Positions 15,456-22,967 of a stretch of DNA of 42,786 nucleotides are shown piece by piece. Source of the DNA: a virus; IMG/VR virus record IMGVR_UViG_3300050821_003358, positions 1 to 42,786 of that record. One strand, written 5' to 3'. Under the pieces are notes generated by a model. That model saw only the letters and a list, made by a program, of their open reading frames with translations. It was not told the DNA's origin and made no database searches. Positions within the stretch are counted from its first letter, which is position 1; each line of letters begins with the position of its first letter. A program made the position numbers and the translations under genes.

Positions 15456-15901
15456 ACACAAAACGCTTGGAGCGCGGCATAGCGCTCCCGATGAAAGTGC
15501 CGGCCGCCGTCAAAAGCGGCGCGGTGCTGGTGTTCGGTGCGTCATACGGAGCCGGGGACGAAGTGCAGGATTTTCTCGTCGGAGTGGCAACGGAAGATTG
15601 CACCGACGCCTTCGGCAACGTCAAAGCGCTGATCTGTGTGGACCGCGAAGGCGCATTCCTCATGAACGTGGAGGGCGAGGGCGGGTGTCCGCTGGTGCAG
15701 CATCAGTTGAACCCCGGCGATCGTGTCTATTGCGACATCTTCGGACCCGGCGCCACATACGACGCCACCACAAATTGCTGGACCGGCTTCGCCATCAACG
15801 CCAACGGAAGCGGCGTGTTTCTCGGATGGGTGCTCGACAAGGTTGTAGCGCAGAGCTGCCCGGCGATCACCGCCAGCGTGAGGGTGCTACTCAAAAACTA
15901 G
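15452..15901 (+). CDS. Head decoration/DUF2190-like protein
   Basis: A 149-aa protein, GTG start overlapping the protease TGA. It is strand-rich with repeated G-A-x-L-V-F-G-A and G-D-x-V-Y-C-D motifs, as in DUF2190-type capsid cement proteins. These bind the capsid exterior after expansion. Position between protease/scaffold and major capsid genes supports this. Confidence 0.7.
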   Translation: MNTKRLERGIALPMKVPAAVKSGAVLVFGASYGAGDEVQDFLVGVATEDCTDAFGNVKALICVDREGAFLMNVEGEGGCPLVQHQLNPGDRVYCDIFGPGATYDATTNCWTGFAINANGSGVFLGWVLDKVVAQSCPAITASVRVLLKN

Positions 15902-15910
15902 GAGACCATT

Positions 15911-17383
15911 ATGAGCATCGATTTTATTGAAGTACTCAAAAACGTGGGCGACTTTCCGTCGCGCCAATGGTCTCCCGGTGACTCAGGCGGCGGCCCGCCG
16001 ATTATCCTCAACAAGGGTGCGCAGAGCGCCCGCGGCGATTTATTCGACCCGACCAAGATCAACGCCAAAGAATCGAACGCAGGCGCGTACACCTGGGAAG
16101 GCCGCAGCAACGCTTACGACGACAACGACGTCGCCGGATTCCGGCGGCCGCGCTACGTAACGCGTCAGACACCGCTGCAAGTTCGCCGATTCTATGAGCG
16201 CAACCTGATGGCGGCCTCTCATCTCATCAAGTCCGCGTTCGACGGCAATGGTTACGCGCGGCTGATGTTCAAGGACGCCATGATGGGCAACCGGCGCATT
16301 CAAGAAGCGCTCTCCATCTCAGACTTTCCTAACCTCTTCGGCGACGTGATCGACCGCGCGGTACTCGCCAACTATCGCGAGACTCCGTACATCTGGAACA
16401 TGATTGCGAAGCTTTCGGAAGTGAACGACTTCCGCCAGGTGCGCCGGTTCCGTGTTGACAATGGAACTGGAATCGGTACGCTCGATGCGTCCGGAAACCT
16501 CACGCCGATCCCGATGGGCGGCGACTATCCCGAAGACAAGCTCACCGATGCGCAGTACACCTATCGCGTGCAGAAGTACGGGCGCCGGATGCCGTTCTTC
16601 TGGGAGACGTTCATCAACGACGACCTAAACGCCATCAAGGACACGCCGGCGCGTTTCGGCCGCGCGATGCGCAGGATGGAAGAGTACTTCGTCACGAAGC
16701 TTTTCGCCAACAACACCAGCTTTTTCACGGCCGCCAACCTGAACATTGTGGTTCCGAGTGGCGTCTACTCGAAGACCAACCCGTCTCTCGATATCACTGC
16801 GCTCGCACAGGCGCTGACCATCATGAGTCAGCAACTTGATCCTGATGGGCAGCCGATCACGATCGAAGCTGTGACGCTCGTGGTTCCTCCGGCGCTCAAA
16901 GTGACCGCGCAGAACATTCTCAACGCGGATTACTTCTGGGCGAATGACCAGGGCGGAACCGCCATCGGCGCAGGCTCCGGAGCGACAGCGACCAACACCA
17001 GCGGCCAGCGGCTCAACGTGGCAAACTGGGCGCGCAACATCGTCAAGCTCGCGGTCGATTACTACCTGCCGATCGTAGACACCGCGCACGGCAGCACCGG
17101 CTGGTATCTTTTCTCGGATCCAAACAGCGGGCGCCCGGCGCTCGAATTTGGCAAGCTCCGCGGTCACACCAATCCCGACCTGTTCATGAAGCTGCCGAAT
17201 AGCGTTGCAATCGGCGAAGGCCAGATGGGGCCCGGCATGGGCATCATCCCCGGCACGACCAACCAAAACCCAATGGAGGGCGACTTCGACACCGATAGCG
17301 TGCATTACAAGATTAGGCACGTTTTTGGCGGTACTACGATTGATCCCTTGATGGCGATCTACAGCAATGGAGCGAACGCGTAA
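15911..17383 (+). CDS. Major capsid protein
   Basis: A 490-aa protein, preceded by an AGGAG site (about 15900) 6 nt before ATG 15911. The order (protease/scaffold, decoration, this gene) and conserved segments such as RETPYIWNMIAKLSEV, the long E-loop-like strand stretch and the F-W-E-T-F-I-N-D-D-L region identify it as the shell subunit, probably with an HK97 fold. It lacks an obvious cleavable N-terminal delta domain; the scaffold is encoded separately. Confidence 0.85.
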   Translation: MSIDFIEVLKNVGDFPSRQWSPGDSGGGPPIILNKGAQSARGDLFDPTKINAKESNAGAYTWEGRSNAYDDNDVAGFRRPRYVTRQTPLQVRRFYERNLMAASHLIKSAFDGNGYARLMFKDAMMGNRRIQEALSISDFPNLFGDVIDRAVLANYRETPYIWNMIAKLSEVNDFRQVRRFRVDNGTGIGTLDASGNLTPIPMGGDYPEDKLTDAQYTYRVQKYGRRMPFFWETFINDDLNAIKDTPARFGRAMRRMEEYFVTKLFANNTSFFTAANLNIVVPSGVYSKTNPSLDITALAQALTIMSQQLDPDGQPITIEAVTLVVPPALKVTAQNILNADYFWANDQGGTAIGAGSGATATNTSGQRLNVANWARNIVKLAVDYYLPIVDTAHGSTGWYLFSDPNSGRPALEFGKLRGHTNPDLFMKLPNSVAIGEGQMGPGMGIIPGTTNQNPMEGDFDTDSVHYKIRHVFGGTTIDPLMAIYSNGANA

Positions 17384-17392
17384 GGAGACACT

Positions 17393-17851
17393 ATGGCATT
17401 CCCTGTTTATCCTTCTGGACAAAGTGCAGCGGGTACACTCCTGCAAATCGCCAACGCATTGTCTCCCGAGACGTTCTCAACCGTTGCGCGAATCTCCGAC
17501 ATCACGGGGCCCACTTCGAGCATCAAGGAAGTCGACACGACCTCACACAGTACCGTTCCCGCCGGCGGCGGCGCGGTGTTCGACACCTGGATCCCGACCG
17601 TAATTTCCGGCGGCACGATCAGCTTCAAGCTCTTCATCAAGACGGACAATGCGAACGACAGGCTGCTTTTGTCGCTGTACGTCAACCGCACGTTCTTCGA
17701 CTGGAAGATCGTGGAGCCCGATTCGCTGTTGAGCGTGATCGAGGCGGCCGGCTTCTTCAACAAATTCAACCTCACGTCGCCAGTGGCGGGCGTGACTCAG
17801 GCAGACATGACGATCCGCATTAGCGGCGTCGTGTACTTCTTCGAGAGCTGA
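17393..17851 (+). CDS. Major tail tube protein
   Basis: A 152-aa protein with the beta-sandwich pattern of siphovirus tail tube subunits: I-S-D-I-T-G-P-T-S-S-I-K-E-V-D-T-T near residue 40 (the family 'E-x-T' motif), followed by strands, a hydrophilic loop with N-A-N-D-R, and a C-terminal R-I-S-G-V-V-Y-F strand. AAGGAG stands about 8 nt before the ATG. Its position directly after the capsid gene and before the connectors is unusual. Confidence 0.75.
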   Translation: MAFPVYPSGQSAAGTLLQIANALSPETFSTVARISDITGPTSSIKEVDTTSHSTVPAGGGAVFDTWIPTVISGGTISFKLFIKTDNANDRLLLSLYVNRTFFDWKIVEPDSLLSVIEAAGFFNKFNLTSPVAGVTQADMTIRISGVVYFFES

Positions 17852-17949
17852 TCTTCGTTGCGGAAGGCTGGGCCGGCAGCATCCCGGCAGTGGTGTTCTG
17901 GCATGAGGGCGCCGTGTTCACTCGGGGGAGGGGGCGCGGCGCTTTTAAC

Positions 17950-18105
17950 ATGGGGCTGATTCTAATCTTCATCGTTCTTTTGTTGCTGCTTGGCGGTGGC
18001 GGCCTCTACTACGGCGGCCCGCATGTGGGCGGCGGTGGCGTAGGTCTCGTGCTGCTCTGCGTGATTCTGTATCTGGTTTTCTTTCGAGGAAGGATAGGTG
18101 GGTGA
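17950..18105 (+). CDS. DUF3309-like small membrane protein
   Basis: A 51-aa protein: M-G-L-I-L-I-F-I-V-L-L-L-L-L-G, a glycine/tyrosine/proline middle and a second hydrophobic helix ending V-F-F-R-G-R-I. This is the pattern of the DUF3309 family of two-helix membrane peptides common in bacterial genomes. No Shine-Dalgarno close by. It may be a host-derived moron in the gap after the tail tube gene. The 98-bp gap before it holds only a weak 5-bp hairpin. Confidence 0.6.
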   Translation: MGLILIFIVLLLLLGGGGLYYGGPHVGGGGVGLVLLCVILYLVFFRGRIGG

Positions 18106-18284
18106 TGTACGGTTTCGTAGCGTTGTTGTTGCTGATGTTCGCGATTGTGGCCTTTTTCATGTCGAGCCGGGCTGGTGAACCGGAGCGCTGGCGGTTGTTG
18201 TGCTGGGGCCTCGCTTCGGCTGCTCTGGCGTTTCTCATCATGATCGGCCCAACGGTGTATGAGCACTGGTTAGGGAAGGGCTGA
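18105..18284 (+). CDS. Small two-helix membrane protein
   Basis: A 59-aa protein with two transmembrane helices (residues ~4-20 and ~34-50) separated by a charged loop with R-A-G-E-P-E-R-W. ATG at 18105 overlaps the preceding stop and follows an AGGAAGGA site; a GTG at 18102 is possible. With the preceding gene it forms a membrane-protein pair inside the structural operon. A holin-type role is possible but not shown. Confidence 0.55.
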   Translation: MYGFVALLLLMFAIVAFFMSSRAGEPERWRLLCWGLASAALAFLIMIGPTVYEHWLGKG

Positions 18285-18721
18285 TGAGCTTCACGTACGG
18301 CATGGGCGGTAATCCGCAGATCGATGCGCCACGCATGTTGATTGCAGATACCGATTCTACGCACCCTATCTTCCAGGATGAAGAAATCCTGATGGCCTAC
18401 AACATCGACACGATTCAGTACTTCCCCCAAATCTCAACGAACGTCGCAAGCGCAGGCCCGACGCCTAGTTATCGCTTTGTCGCGGCGCTGTTGCTCGAGG
18501 CTCTTGCGGCGAATAAGGCACGGCTCGCGGCGGCGCTCGAGGTGCTTGACATCAAGATCGACGCGAGCAAGGCGGCCATCGAGTTGAGGAAGACGGCGGA
18601 AGCGATGCGAGACGCGGAGCGCAACTCCGGGGCGTACGGGATAGCCGAACTCTTCTATGACCAATTCACTGGCCGTGAAAGGTTGTGGAAGCAGCTCATT
18701 CGTGTGACAGGCGGTAACTGA
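18284..18721 (+). CDS. Head-tail connector/adaptor protein
   Basis: A 145-aa, mainly helical protein located between capsid and tail-completion genes, as expected for the adaptor (HK97 gp6 / SPP1 gp15 type) that binds under the portal. Composition and the R-F-V-A-A-L-L-L-E-A-L-A-x-N-K helix followed by L-D-I-K-I-D fit known connectors. The assignment rests chiefly on order and size. Confidence 0.6.
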   Translation: MSFTYGMGGNPQIDAPRMLIADTDSTHPIFQDEEILMAYNIDTIQYFPQISTNVASAGPTPSYRFVAALLLEALAANKARLAAALEVLDIKIDASKAAIELRKTAEAMRDAERNSGAYGIAELFYDQFTGRERLWKQLIRVTGGN

Positions 18722-19125
18722 TGTACCAGGGATTAGCGTTTGATCTTCAACAGACGTTGCGCATCTGGGAGCAGGACCAGCTCGACATCTCGCTCTGCAC
18801 GATCACCCGGCGCCCGTCACCACCAGTTACCGATGCGCTCGGGCAGGTCGATATGACTGTTGCCGCATACACTACCGTTCTGCTGAGCAACATTGCGTGC
18901 CAGCTCGGGGTGTGGCGCCTTAAGCCAGATCTTGCGGCCGTGACCCGCATGGAAGACCGCTACGATACGCTCACTGAGCGGCACTGTTTGCTTGATGGGT
19001 ACTTCCCGCAGATTTTGCAACGTGATTTGGCAACGGTTGACGGGATAGTGTACGAGATTATGGCCGTTGAATCGGACTCGCAGCACATTTTGACGCGGCT
19101 TGCGCTGAGGACGTTTGTGGTATGA
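18721..19125 (+). CDS. Head closure protein
   Basis: A 134-aa beta-rich protein with size and position of a stopper/head closure protein (SPP1 gp16 type). Several short strands and a D-R-Y-D-T-L-T-E-R-H segment follow an N-terminal Trp/Asp helix. Its start overlaps the preceding stop. It would close the portal channel after packaging. Assigned by order. Confidence 0.55.
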   Translation: MYQGLAFDLQQTLRIWEQDQLDISLCTITRRPSPPVTDALGQVDMTVAAYTTVLLSNIACQLGVWRLKPDLAAVTRMEDRYDTLTERHCLLDGYFPQILQRDLATVDGIVYEIMAVESDSQHILTRLALRTFVV

Positions 19126-19469
19126 CCCTGCTCGAAGCGATGGCACGGCAAGAGGGATTCTTCGCTGTTGGATCCCGGCCAAAGAAAAACAACAACCCGG
19201 GCGACATTGAATATGGCAAGTTCGCGCGTGCTCACGGTGCGATCGGCACAGACGGTCGGTTCGCCAAGTTCCCTACAGCGCGAGATGGATACAAGGCAAT
19301 GGCGGCGCTTCTGGCTTCCGCTTACCACGGCATGACGGTCGAAGCGGCGCTGAACAAGTACGCGCCTCCCATCGAGAATCAGACCAATGTGTATCTTGCG
19401 CACGTCTGTGAGTGGACCGGGCTGAAACCGACCGACATTATCAGCGACCATTTGGAGTTGCCGGTATGA
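19122..19469 (+). CDS. Virion-type lysozyme/transglycosylase-like protein
   Basis: A 115-aa protein: L-L-E-A-M-A-R-Q-E-G-F at the start, N-N-N-P-G-D-I near residue 25, F-P-T-A-R-D-G-Y-K-A, and K-Y-A-P-P-I-E-N near 85. This is the pattern of short 'structural' lysozyme-like domains that cut peptidoglycan; the early Glu is the likely catalytic acid. No signal peptide. It may help the tail penetrate the wall, or act as the lysin, since no other lysin is seen. Confidence 0.65.
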   Translation: MTLLEAMARQEGFFAVGSRPKKNNNPGDIEYGKFARAHGAIGTDGRFAKFPTARDGYKAMAALLASAYHGMTVEAALNKYAPPIENQTNVYLAHVCEWTGLKPTDIISDHLELPV

Positions 19470-19909
19470 GGCTCATGGTCCAGTTGAAAGGCGTCGACGC
19501 GCTGTCGCTCGTGACGCAGAAGCTCATCAACGCAGCTCGGGATGGCGCCAAGGCTGCGGTATCGGACGCGGCCCAGTTATTCGTGGAGGAAGCACAGGCG
19601 CTCGTTCCGGTGGACACTGGCCACCTGCGTGATTCGATCCACGCGGAGCTGGTGGAGTCCACTGATACCCGCACTGTGGTTGCGGTTTCGCCGGCATACG
19701 AAGACAGTTCTGAGCAAGTCGGATTTGAACCGGCATATGCTCGCAGAATCGAATTTGGATTTATGGGAAGCGATAGCTTGGGGCGCGTGTACCACCAGGC
19801 CGCACAGCCCTTTATGAGGCCCGCGTGGGACAACAAACAGGAAGAGGCTCGACAGCTTATCAAAGAGGGGATTTACCAGGAACTGGATGCTGCGATGGTC
19901 AAACGATGA
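19466..19909 (+). CDS. HK97 gp10-like tail-completion protein
   Basis: A 147-aa protein with the signature V-D-T-G-H-L-R-D-S-I and the later Y-A-R-R-I-E-F-G and Q-P-F-M-R-P-A motifs of the gp10 family. These proteins join tail tube and head. ATG at 19466 overlaps the preceding stop. Its last 37 nt overlap the minus-strand HNH gene. Confidence 0.85.
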   Translation: MRLMVQLKGVDALSLVTQKLINAARDGAKAAVSDAAQLFVEEAQALVPVDTGHLRDSIHAELVESTDTRTVVAVSPAYEDSSEQVGFEPAYARRIEFGFMGSDSLGRVYHQAAQPFMRPAWDNKQEEARQLIKEGIYQELDAAMVKR

Positions 19910-20250
19910 AGATCCCGCTTAGCCTTAGCGGCGATAGTGCCGGGCATAGGACCAATTCCTCTGGCGAGGTTTTCCCGCCGCGTAACTGGCTCCAAGTGTT
20001 TGGGGTTGACGCAGGAACGAACACGGCAGGTGTGATCAAGATCCAATCCGTCAGGGATGCTGCCCACAAATTCTTGATAGGTGGCAATGTGTGCCGAGAC
20101 AGTTGGGCCGCTATGTCCGCCGGCGGTCAGGTGTCCATATCCCTTGGTGTCGATTGCTCCGGTCCAGAGCCAGCATCCAGAGTTGGGCTCGGGCAGTACC
20201 TTTTCCATGAGTCGTTCAATCAATGGGCGGCGTTTTGGTCCCCGTGGCAT
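19873..20250 (-). CDS. HNH homing endonuclease on the minus strand
   Basis: A 125-aa enzyme: G-C-W-L-W-T-G at 25-31, H-I-A-T-Y near 54, and the nuclease core D-L-D-H-T-C-R-V-R-S-C-V-N-P-K-H-L at 70-86 (D72, H73, C80, N82, H85). Its stop falls inside the gp10-like gene, so the insertion lies at that gene's 3' end. It has its own minus-strand promoter (20257-20285) and no ribosome-binding site, so it should be expressed as a leaderless mRNA independently of the tail operon. Confidence 0.85.
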   Translation of the reverse strand: MPRGPKRRPLIERLMEKVLPEPNSGCWLWTGAIDTKGYGHLTAGGHSGPTVSAHIATYQEFVGSIPDGLDLDHTCRVRSCVNPKHLEPVTRRENLARGIGPMPGTIAAKAKRDLHRLTIAASSSW

Positions 20251-20256
20251 GCAGTC

Positions 20257-20285
20257 ATTCTACGCCACTTACGCAAGTGGAGCAA
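20257..20285 (-). promoter_or_regulatory. Leaderless promoter of the HNH gene
   Basis: On the minus strand TTGCTC (20280-20285), 17-bp spacer, TAGAAT (20257-20262), then 6 nt to ATG at 20250. The spacer contains CCACTTACGCAAGTGG (20265-20280), a palindromic variant of the TTGCGCAA element, overlapping the -35 box. Confidence 0.65.
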
Positions 20286-20292
20286 GGGATAA

Positions 20293-20730
20293 ATGGCACT
20301 GAAAACCGTCGAGGAAATCTTTCACCAAGCGATCGCCGCGGATTCCGTGCTCGGGCCGGCGTTCGGAGGCCGTATCTACCTCGTCCAGATGCCTCAACTC
20401 GTGCCGGCGTATCCGGCGATGACCTTTCAGCGCATCTCCACGCAGCGCATCTGGGTACACGCGCAGTCTGGCGTTGGGAAGGAATCGAGCGCCGGGTTCA
20501 CACGCTTTCAGGTGGACATCTGGAGCAATACAGCCACAGGTGGAAACGACGTGTCGGGACTGGCGCAGGCGCTCATCAACTTCCTGCAAAAGTTCAACGC
20601 GTACAGCGTCTACCCGCAGGGCGGCTCGAACTTTGTGATGAACCAGCAGCTTCGCGTGGAGCCACAAACGCAACCGCCGATGTTTCGCGCCATCCTGGAC
20701 ATACAGATTTTCTTCAGCGACAATACCTAA
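20293..20730 (+). CDS. Tail terminator/tail-completion protein (gp17-like)
   Basis: A 145-aa protein with a helix followed by strand-rich segments (Y-P-A-M-T-F-Q-R-I-S, F-Q-V-D-I-W-S-N-T, A-I-L-D-I-Q-I-F-F), the pattern of gp17/DUF3168-type tail completion proteins that cap the tail tube. Its place after the gp10-like gene fits. The minus-strand HNH gene and its promoter separate it from that partner. Confidence 0.7.
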   Translation: MALKTVEEIFHQAIAADSVLGPAFGGRIYLVQMPQLVPAYPAMTFQRISTQRIWVHAQSGVGKESSAGFTRFQVDIWSNTATGGNDVSGLAQALINFLQKFNAYSVYPQGGSNFVMNQQLRVEPQTQPPMFRAILDIQIFFSDNT

Positions 20731-20731
20731 C

Positions 20732-20905
20732 ATGAACCTCGAAGAGCAAGCCTTTTGGGATACCGTGTTTCTCAAAGCGTTTGAATCGGCGCTCCGAAGT
20801 CCGCAGCAAATGAATCCAGCCTGGATGATCGACGCTTCTTGCCAGATGGCGGACGCAGCATTGGCGGAGCGGCGGAAAAGGATTGCGCAACTCCCCGCAC
20901 AGTGA
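20732..20905 (+). CDS. Small helical protein
   Basis: A 57-aa helical protein with an E-E-Q-A-F-W-D-T-V-F motif and a basic end (ERRKRIAQLP). It follows the tail terminator by one nucleotide. Its 3' end overlaps the element and -35 box of the promoter at 20880-20911. No family recognised. Confidence 0.6.
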   Translation: MNLEEQAFWDTVFLKAFESALRSPQQMNPAWMIDASCQMADAALAERRKRIAQLPAQ

Positions 20906-20911
20906 TAGAGT
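20880..20911 (+). promoter_or_regulatory. Leaderless promoter with TTGCGCAACTC element
   Basis: GGATTGCGCAACTC (20880-20893) is a one-base-shorter copy of the element. TTGCGC (20883-20888), 17-bp spacer, TAGAGT (20906-20911), then 6 nt to ATG 20918. Confidence 0.7.
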
Positions 20912-20917
20912 TGAGCC

Positions 20918-21172
20918 ATGAACTTCCTCGTGTACGCTCAGTTGATTCTGCAGTTTCTCCCGGCCATCTTTCAAATCGTGATGGCGATCGAGACAGCATT
21001 CAAAGGGGCCGCCGTCCCGGTTTCAGGACCTGCCAAGAAGACAATTGCGCTGGACCTGTTGACCGCTGGCCCGCAGCCGATCGCGGCCGAGCATGTCGAT
21101 CTCGTCGGGAAACTCGTTGATACCGTTGTCGGCTCGCTGAACAAAACCGGCGTATTTACAAAGGGGGCGTAA
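20918..21172 (+). CDS. Small hydrophobic N-terminus protein (leaderless)
   Basis: An 84-aa protein with a hydrophobic segment in residues ~2-24 (FLVYAQLILQFLPAIFQIVM) and a soluble remainder with A-E-H-V-D-L-V-G-K-L-V-D-T-V-V. It could be membrane-bound; a holin-type role is possible but the single helix and context give no proof. Transcribed from its own operator-linked promoter without a ribosome-binding site. Confidence 0.65.
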   Translation: MNFLVYAQLILQFLPAIFQIVMAIETAFKGAAVPVSGPAKKTIALDLLTAGPQPIAAEHVDLVGKLVDTVVGSLNKTGVFTKGA

Positions 21173-21313
21173 ATGCCTGAACCAACCAAAGCGGAACACA
21201 TCAAAGAAGCGCACAGTCTCATTGACCGGCTCAAAGAACTGCTGCACAAGATCGAGCACTACGACATTGAGACCGGCGCTGCGGTGCCACCTGCGAAGGA
21301 TCCCAAGAAATGA
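21173..21313 (+). CDS. Small hypothetical protein
   Basis: A 46-aa charged helical peptide (AEHIKEAHSLIDRLKELLHKIEHYD, heptad-like) with proline-rich end. It begins in a TAAATG junction behind the leaderless gene and ends in an ATGA overlap with the next, so it belongs to the same small operon. Likely a short coiled-coil. Confidence 0.6.
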   Translation: MPEPTKAEHIKEAHSLIDRLKELLHKIEHYDIETGAAVPPAKDPKK

Positions 21314-21879
21314 CAAACAACCCGCTCGACGTCTCCACGATGATTCCGCAGGTGGAGGATAACCCGCATCCTCTACCACCGCAAGGCATTCCAGGTCTTA
21401 TTAGCGCCGATGCCATCGTGCAAGCGTTTGTCAACGTGCTTGAGATGGAAGTGCAGAAGCTGAACGACTTCGCGCTCGCTGACTACAACGGCCTCGTGAC
21501 GCACTGGAAGTCAGACAACGCAGCGGGTGTGTACCGGCCGGCTCCCGGGCCTGTGACGCTGGCAATGGTCGATCCAATCGCGGCGGCACAATACGAAGTG
21601 ACGGGCGTGGGGTTCAATAAGATTTTTTCTTTCTTCACCCAGTTCGATCCGAGCGCACCGCCCGGAACCGTGTTTCAGCCTCTTGTGACGCCACCTCCCG
21701 AGAAGACCGCGGAATCGGTTGGAGGGCTCATCCCTGGCACCGAGGACCTGTATCTTGCGCTCGGCGGCCCGTACGACCCATCTGAGTTCGGGAAGTCGGT
21801 CACGACCGTGACGGGGCATTTCCACCTCGTCAACATGACTCCGATGGGCTGGAAACCAGCATGGCGGAAAACACAGTAA
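21310..21879 (+). CDS. Hypothetical protein
   Basis: A 189-aa soluble protein, proline-rich at both ends (PHPLPPQGIPG; TPPPEKTAES). There are no cysteines and no membrane helix. The C-terminal V-T-G-H-F-H-L-V-N-M strand stands out. It is the third gene of the operon starting at 20918 and is unlike any tail protein known to me. Confidence 0.6.
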   Translation: MTNNPLDVSTMIPQVEDNPHPLPPQGIPGLISADAIVQAFVNVLEMEVQKLNDFALADYNGLVTHWKSDNAAGVYRPAPGPVTLAMVDPIAAAQYEVTGVGFNKIFSFFTQFDPSAPPGTVFQPLVTPPPEKTAESVGGLIPGTEDLYLALGGPYDPSEFGKSVTTVTGHFHLVNMTPMGWKPAWRKTQ

Positions 21880-22046
21880 AGATCGGCTGTATCGCTCAGG
21901 CCATCATCGACGCCAAGAAGCGCGGCACGTTTGAACGTGAAGTGCTGTGCTATGACAGCGTGGAGCGATCGAGACGGCGGAAGACGCGGGCTACGATGGG
22001 AAGTACAAACGCCCGACGTAAAACGCAAGCGCAAAAGCCGCGATAA
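21861..22046 (+). CDS. Small hypothetical protein, 3' end antisense to another gene
   Basis: A 61-aa frame overlapping the preceding gene by 19 nt. Residues 1-30 look protein-like (IGCIAQAIIDAKKRGTFE). The basic tail (RRRKTRATMG...) lies opposite the minus-strand membrane peptide at 21991-22065. Only one of the two may be real in the shared part. Low certainty. Confidence 0.4.
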   Translation: MAENTVKIGCIAQAIIDAKKRGTFEREVLCYDSVERSRRRKTRATMGSTNARRKTQAQKPR

Positions 22047-22065
22047 ACAGCAGCACCCAAATCAT
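21991..22065 (-). CDS. 24-aa membrane peptide
   Basis: A single hydrophobic helix (I-W-V-L-L-F-I-A-A-F-A-L-A-F-Y-V-G) with a short polar end. The ATG at 22065 has GGGGAGG about 6 nt before it and follows the upstream minus-strand stop directly. It is the last gene of the minus operon. Its small size leaves some doubt. Confidence 0.55.
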   Translation of the reverse strand: MIWVLLFIAAFALAFYVGRLYFPS

Positions 22066-22066
22066 T

Positions 22067-22222
22067 TCAACCTCCCCAGACCAAACCGTCTGCGATGCGA
22101 CACAAGTCCGCTTGCAGGTCGCACAGCGTCAGCGCTGCGACGTTCCCGGTTGCCCGGTTGATCGCCAGTATGTCCATGTACATGCCCGTCAAAACTTCAA
22201 TGTCAGTTGTCGCGGTCTTCAT
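22067..22222 (-). CDS. Small hypothetical protein
   Basis: A 51-aa acidic-helical protein (DIEVLTGMYMDILAINRATG, two cysteines further on). It starts inside the end of the preceding minus-strand gene behind a GAGGAGGAA stretch that can serve as ribosome-binding site. No family recognised. Confidence 0.6.
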   Translation of the reverse strand: MKTATTDIEVLTGMYMDILAINRATGNVAALTLCDLQADLCRIADGLVWGG

Positions 22223-22364
22223 TCTCTTGTTCCTCCTCTTCCGGCTGGATGTTGGTGATGTCTCGGATGCTCAGGTCGCGGTCGGCGAACGCGGCTTCGA
22301 GCATGTCGTGGATCTCGTGACGCGATTCCGCGTTCACCCAGAAGCGTACTTCGTAGCGTGGCAT
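22203..22364 (-). CDS. Small hypothetical protein
   Basis: A 53-aa protein: an N-terminal strand (R-Y-E-V-R-F-W-V), a helix (H-E-I-H-D-M-L-E-A-A-F), and a very acidic tail (PEEEEQENED). TAATG overlap with the gene before it. Fold resembles a small ferredoxin-like or RHH-sized unit; function unknown. Confidence 0.6.
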   Translation of the reverse strand: MPRYEVRFWVNAESRHEIHDMLEAAFADRDLSIRDITNIQPEEEEQENEDRDN

Positions 22365-22561
22365 TACTTCGCCTCTCGTCGTGGATTGTCGTCTGGCACC
22401 GACACCTCATAGCGGTTGCCGTCAACTTCGACGTGGTAATCGAGCCGCGTACTGTAAACGCGAACGATTCGTCCGGTGAGGCGTTCGCCTTCGTAATCGA
22501 AAGAAACCATTTCGCCCAACTCGAACTCCGTGCTTGTGTCGGGGCCTAGATTGCGGCTCAT
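22364..22561 (-). CDS. Small beta-barrel-like protein
   Basis: A 65-aa protein rich in short strands: E-F-E-L-G-E-M-V-S-F-D-Y-E-G, G-R-I-V-R-V-Y and Y-H-V-E-V-D-G-N-R-Y-E-V. This is an SH3- or OB-like pattern, sometimes found in small nucleic-acid-binding proteins. ATGA overlap with the upstream minus gene. Confidence 0.6.
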   Translation of the reverse strand: MSRNLGPDTSTEFELGEMVSFDYEGERLTGRIVRVYSTRLDYHVEVDGNRYEVSVPDDNPRREAK

Positions 22562-22773
22562 ATCGTCCTCTCGAATAACCGGCTATCCATGCCGCATTCA
22601 GTAGCGCGCTTGCGCGTCAACTTCCGCCATTCCATTAGCGTCTCTGGTGAGCCCACTGTCCTATTAAGACGGACGTAATACAGATTGGTGGATCGCACCA
22701 CCAAGGTATCCTTAACTTGGTGTGTCAACTCTCGGCATTGGCGGTCGACTTCTGTTCTGGTCGCGTATTCCAT
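22558..22773 (-). CDS. Small hypothetical protein
   Basis: A 71-aa basic helical protein. The ATG at 22773 is chosen because GGAGG lies 7 nt upstream and the start overlaps the preceding TGA. The junction (19 bp) is identical to the one before the gene at 31310. No family recognised; the E-V-D-R-Q-C-R-E-L-T-H-Q helix is amphipathic. Confidence 0.6.
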   Translation of the reverse strand: MEYATRTEVDRQCRELTHQVKDTLVVRSTNLYYVRLNRTVGSPETLMEWRKLTRKRATECGMDSRLFERTI

Positions 22774-22787
22774 CACTTCACCTCCAA
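22769..22787 (-). repeat. 19-bp repeated gene junction (copy on minus strand)
   Basis: TTGGAGGTGAAGTGATGGA, comprising the last codons L-E-V-K, the stop, a ribosome-binding site and the next start, is identical to 31296-31314 on the plus strand. A shorter copy (GGAGGTGAAGTGA) lies at 36449-36461. Confidence 0.85.
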
Positions 22788-22967
22788 GGAGCGGTCGGCG
22801 GTCACGATGAACTCGGTGCCGGGGGTGCAGAGCACCGGGCCGATCCAAGTCAGCATGTGCGCGCGTTCGGCCACAAGTCCAGCGCCTTTCAGTGTGCGAA
22901 TGATGCCCTCGTAGCCCGGCAGGTCAATTCGGCCGCACAGGATGGCGTAGAGCGTGGAGCGCGACAT
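22773..22967 (-). CDS. Small hypothetical protein
   Basis: A 64-aa protein: an N-terminal helix-turn-helix-sized region (S-T-L-Y-A-I-L-C-G-R-I-D-L-P) and a strand-rich C-terminal half ending L-E-V-K. Start adjoins the preceding stop. It might be a small regulatory or DNA-binding protein, but no motif is decisive. Confidence 0.6.
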   Translation of the reverse strand: MSRSTLYAILCGRIDLPGYEGIIRTLKGAGLVAERAHMLTWIGPVLCTPGTEFIVTADRSLEVK

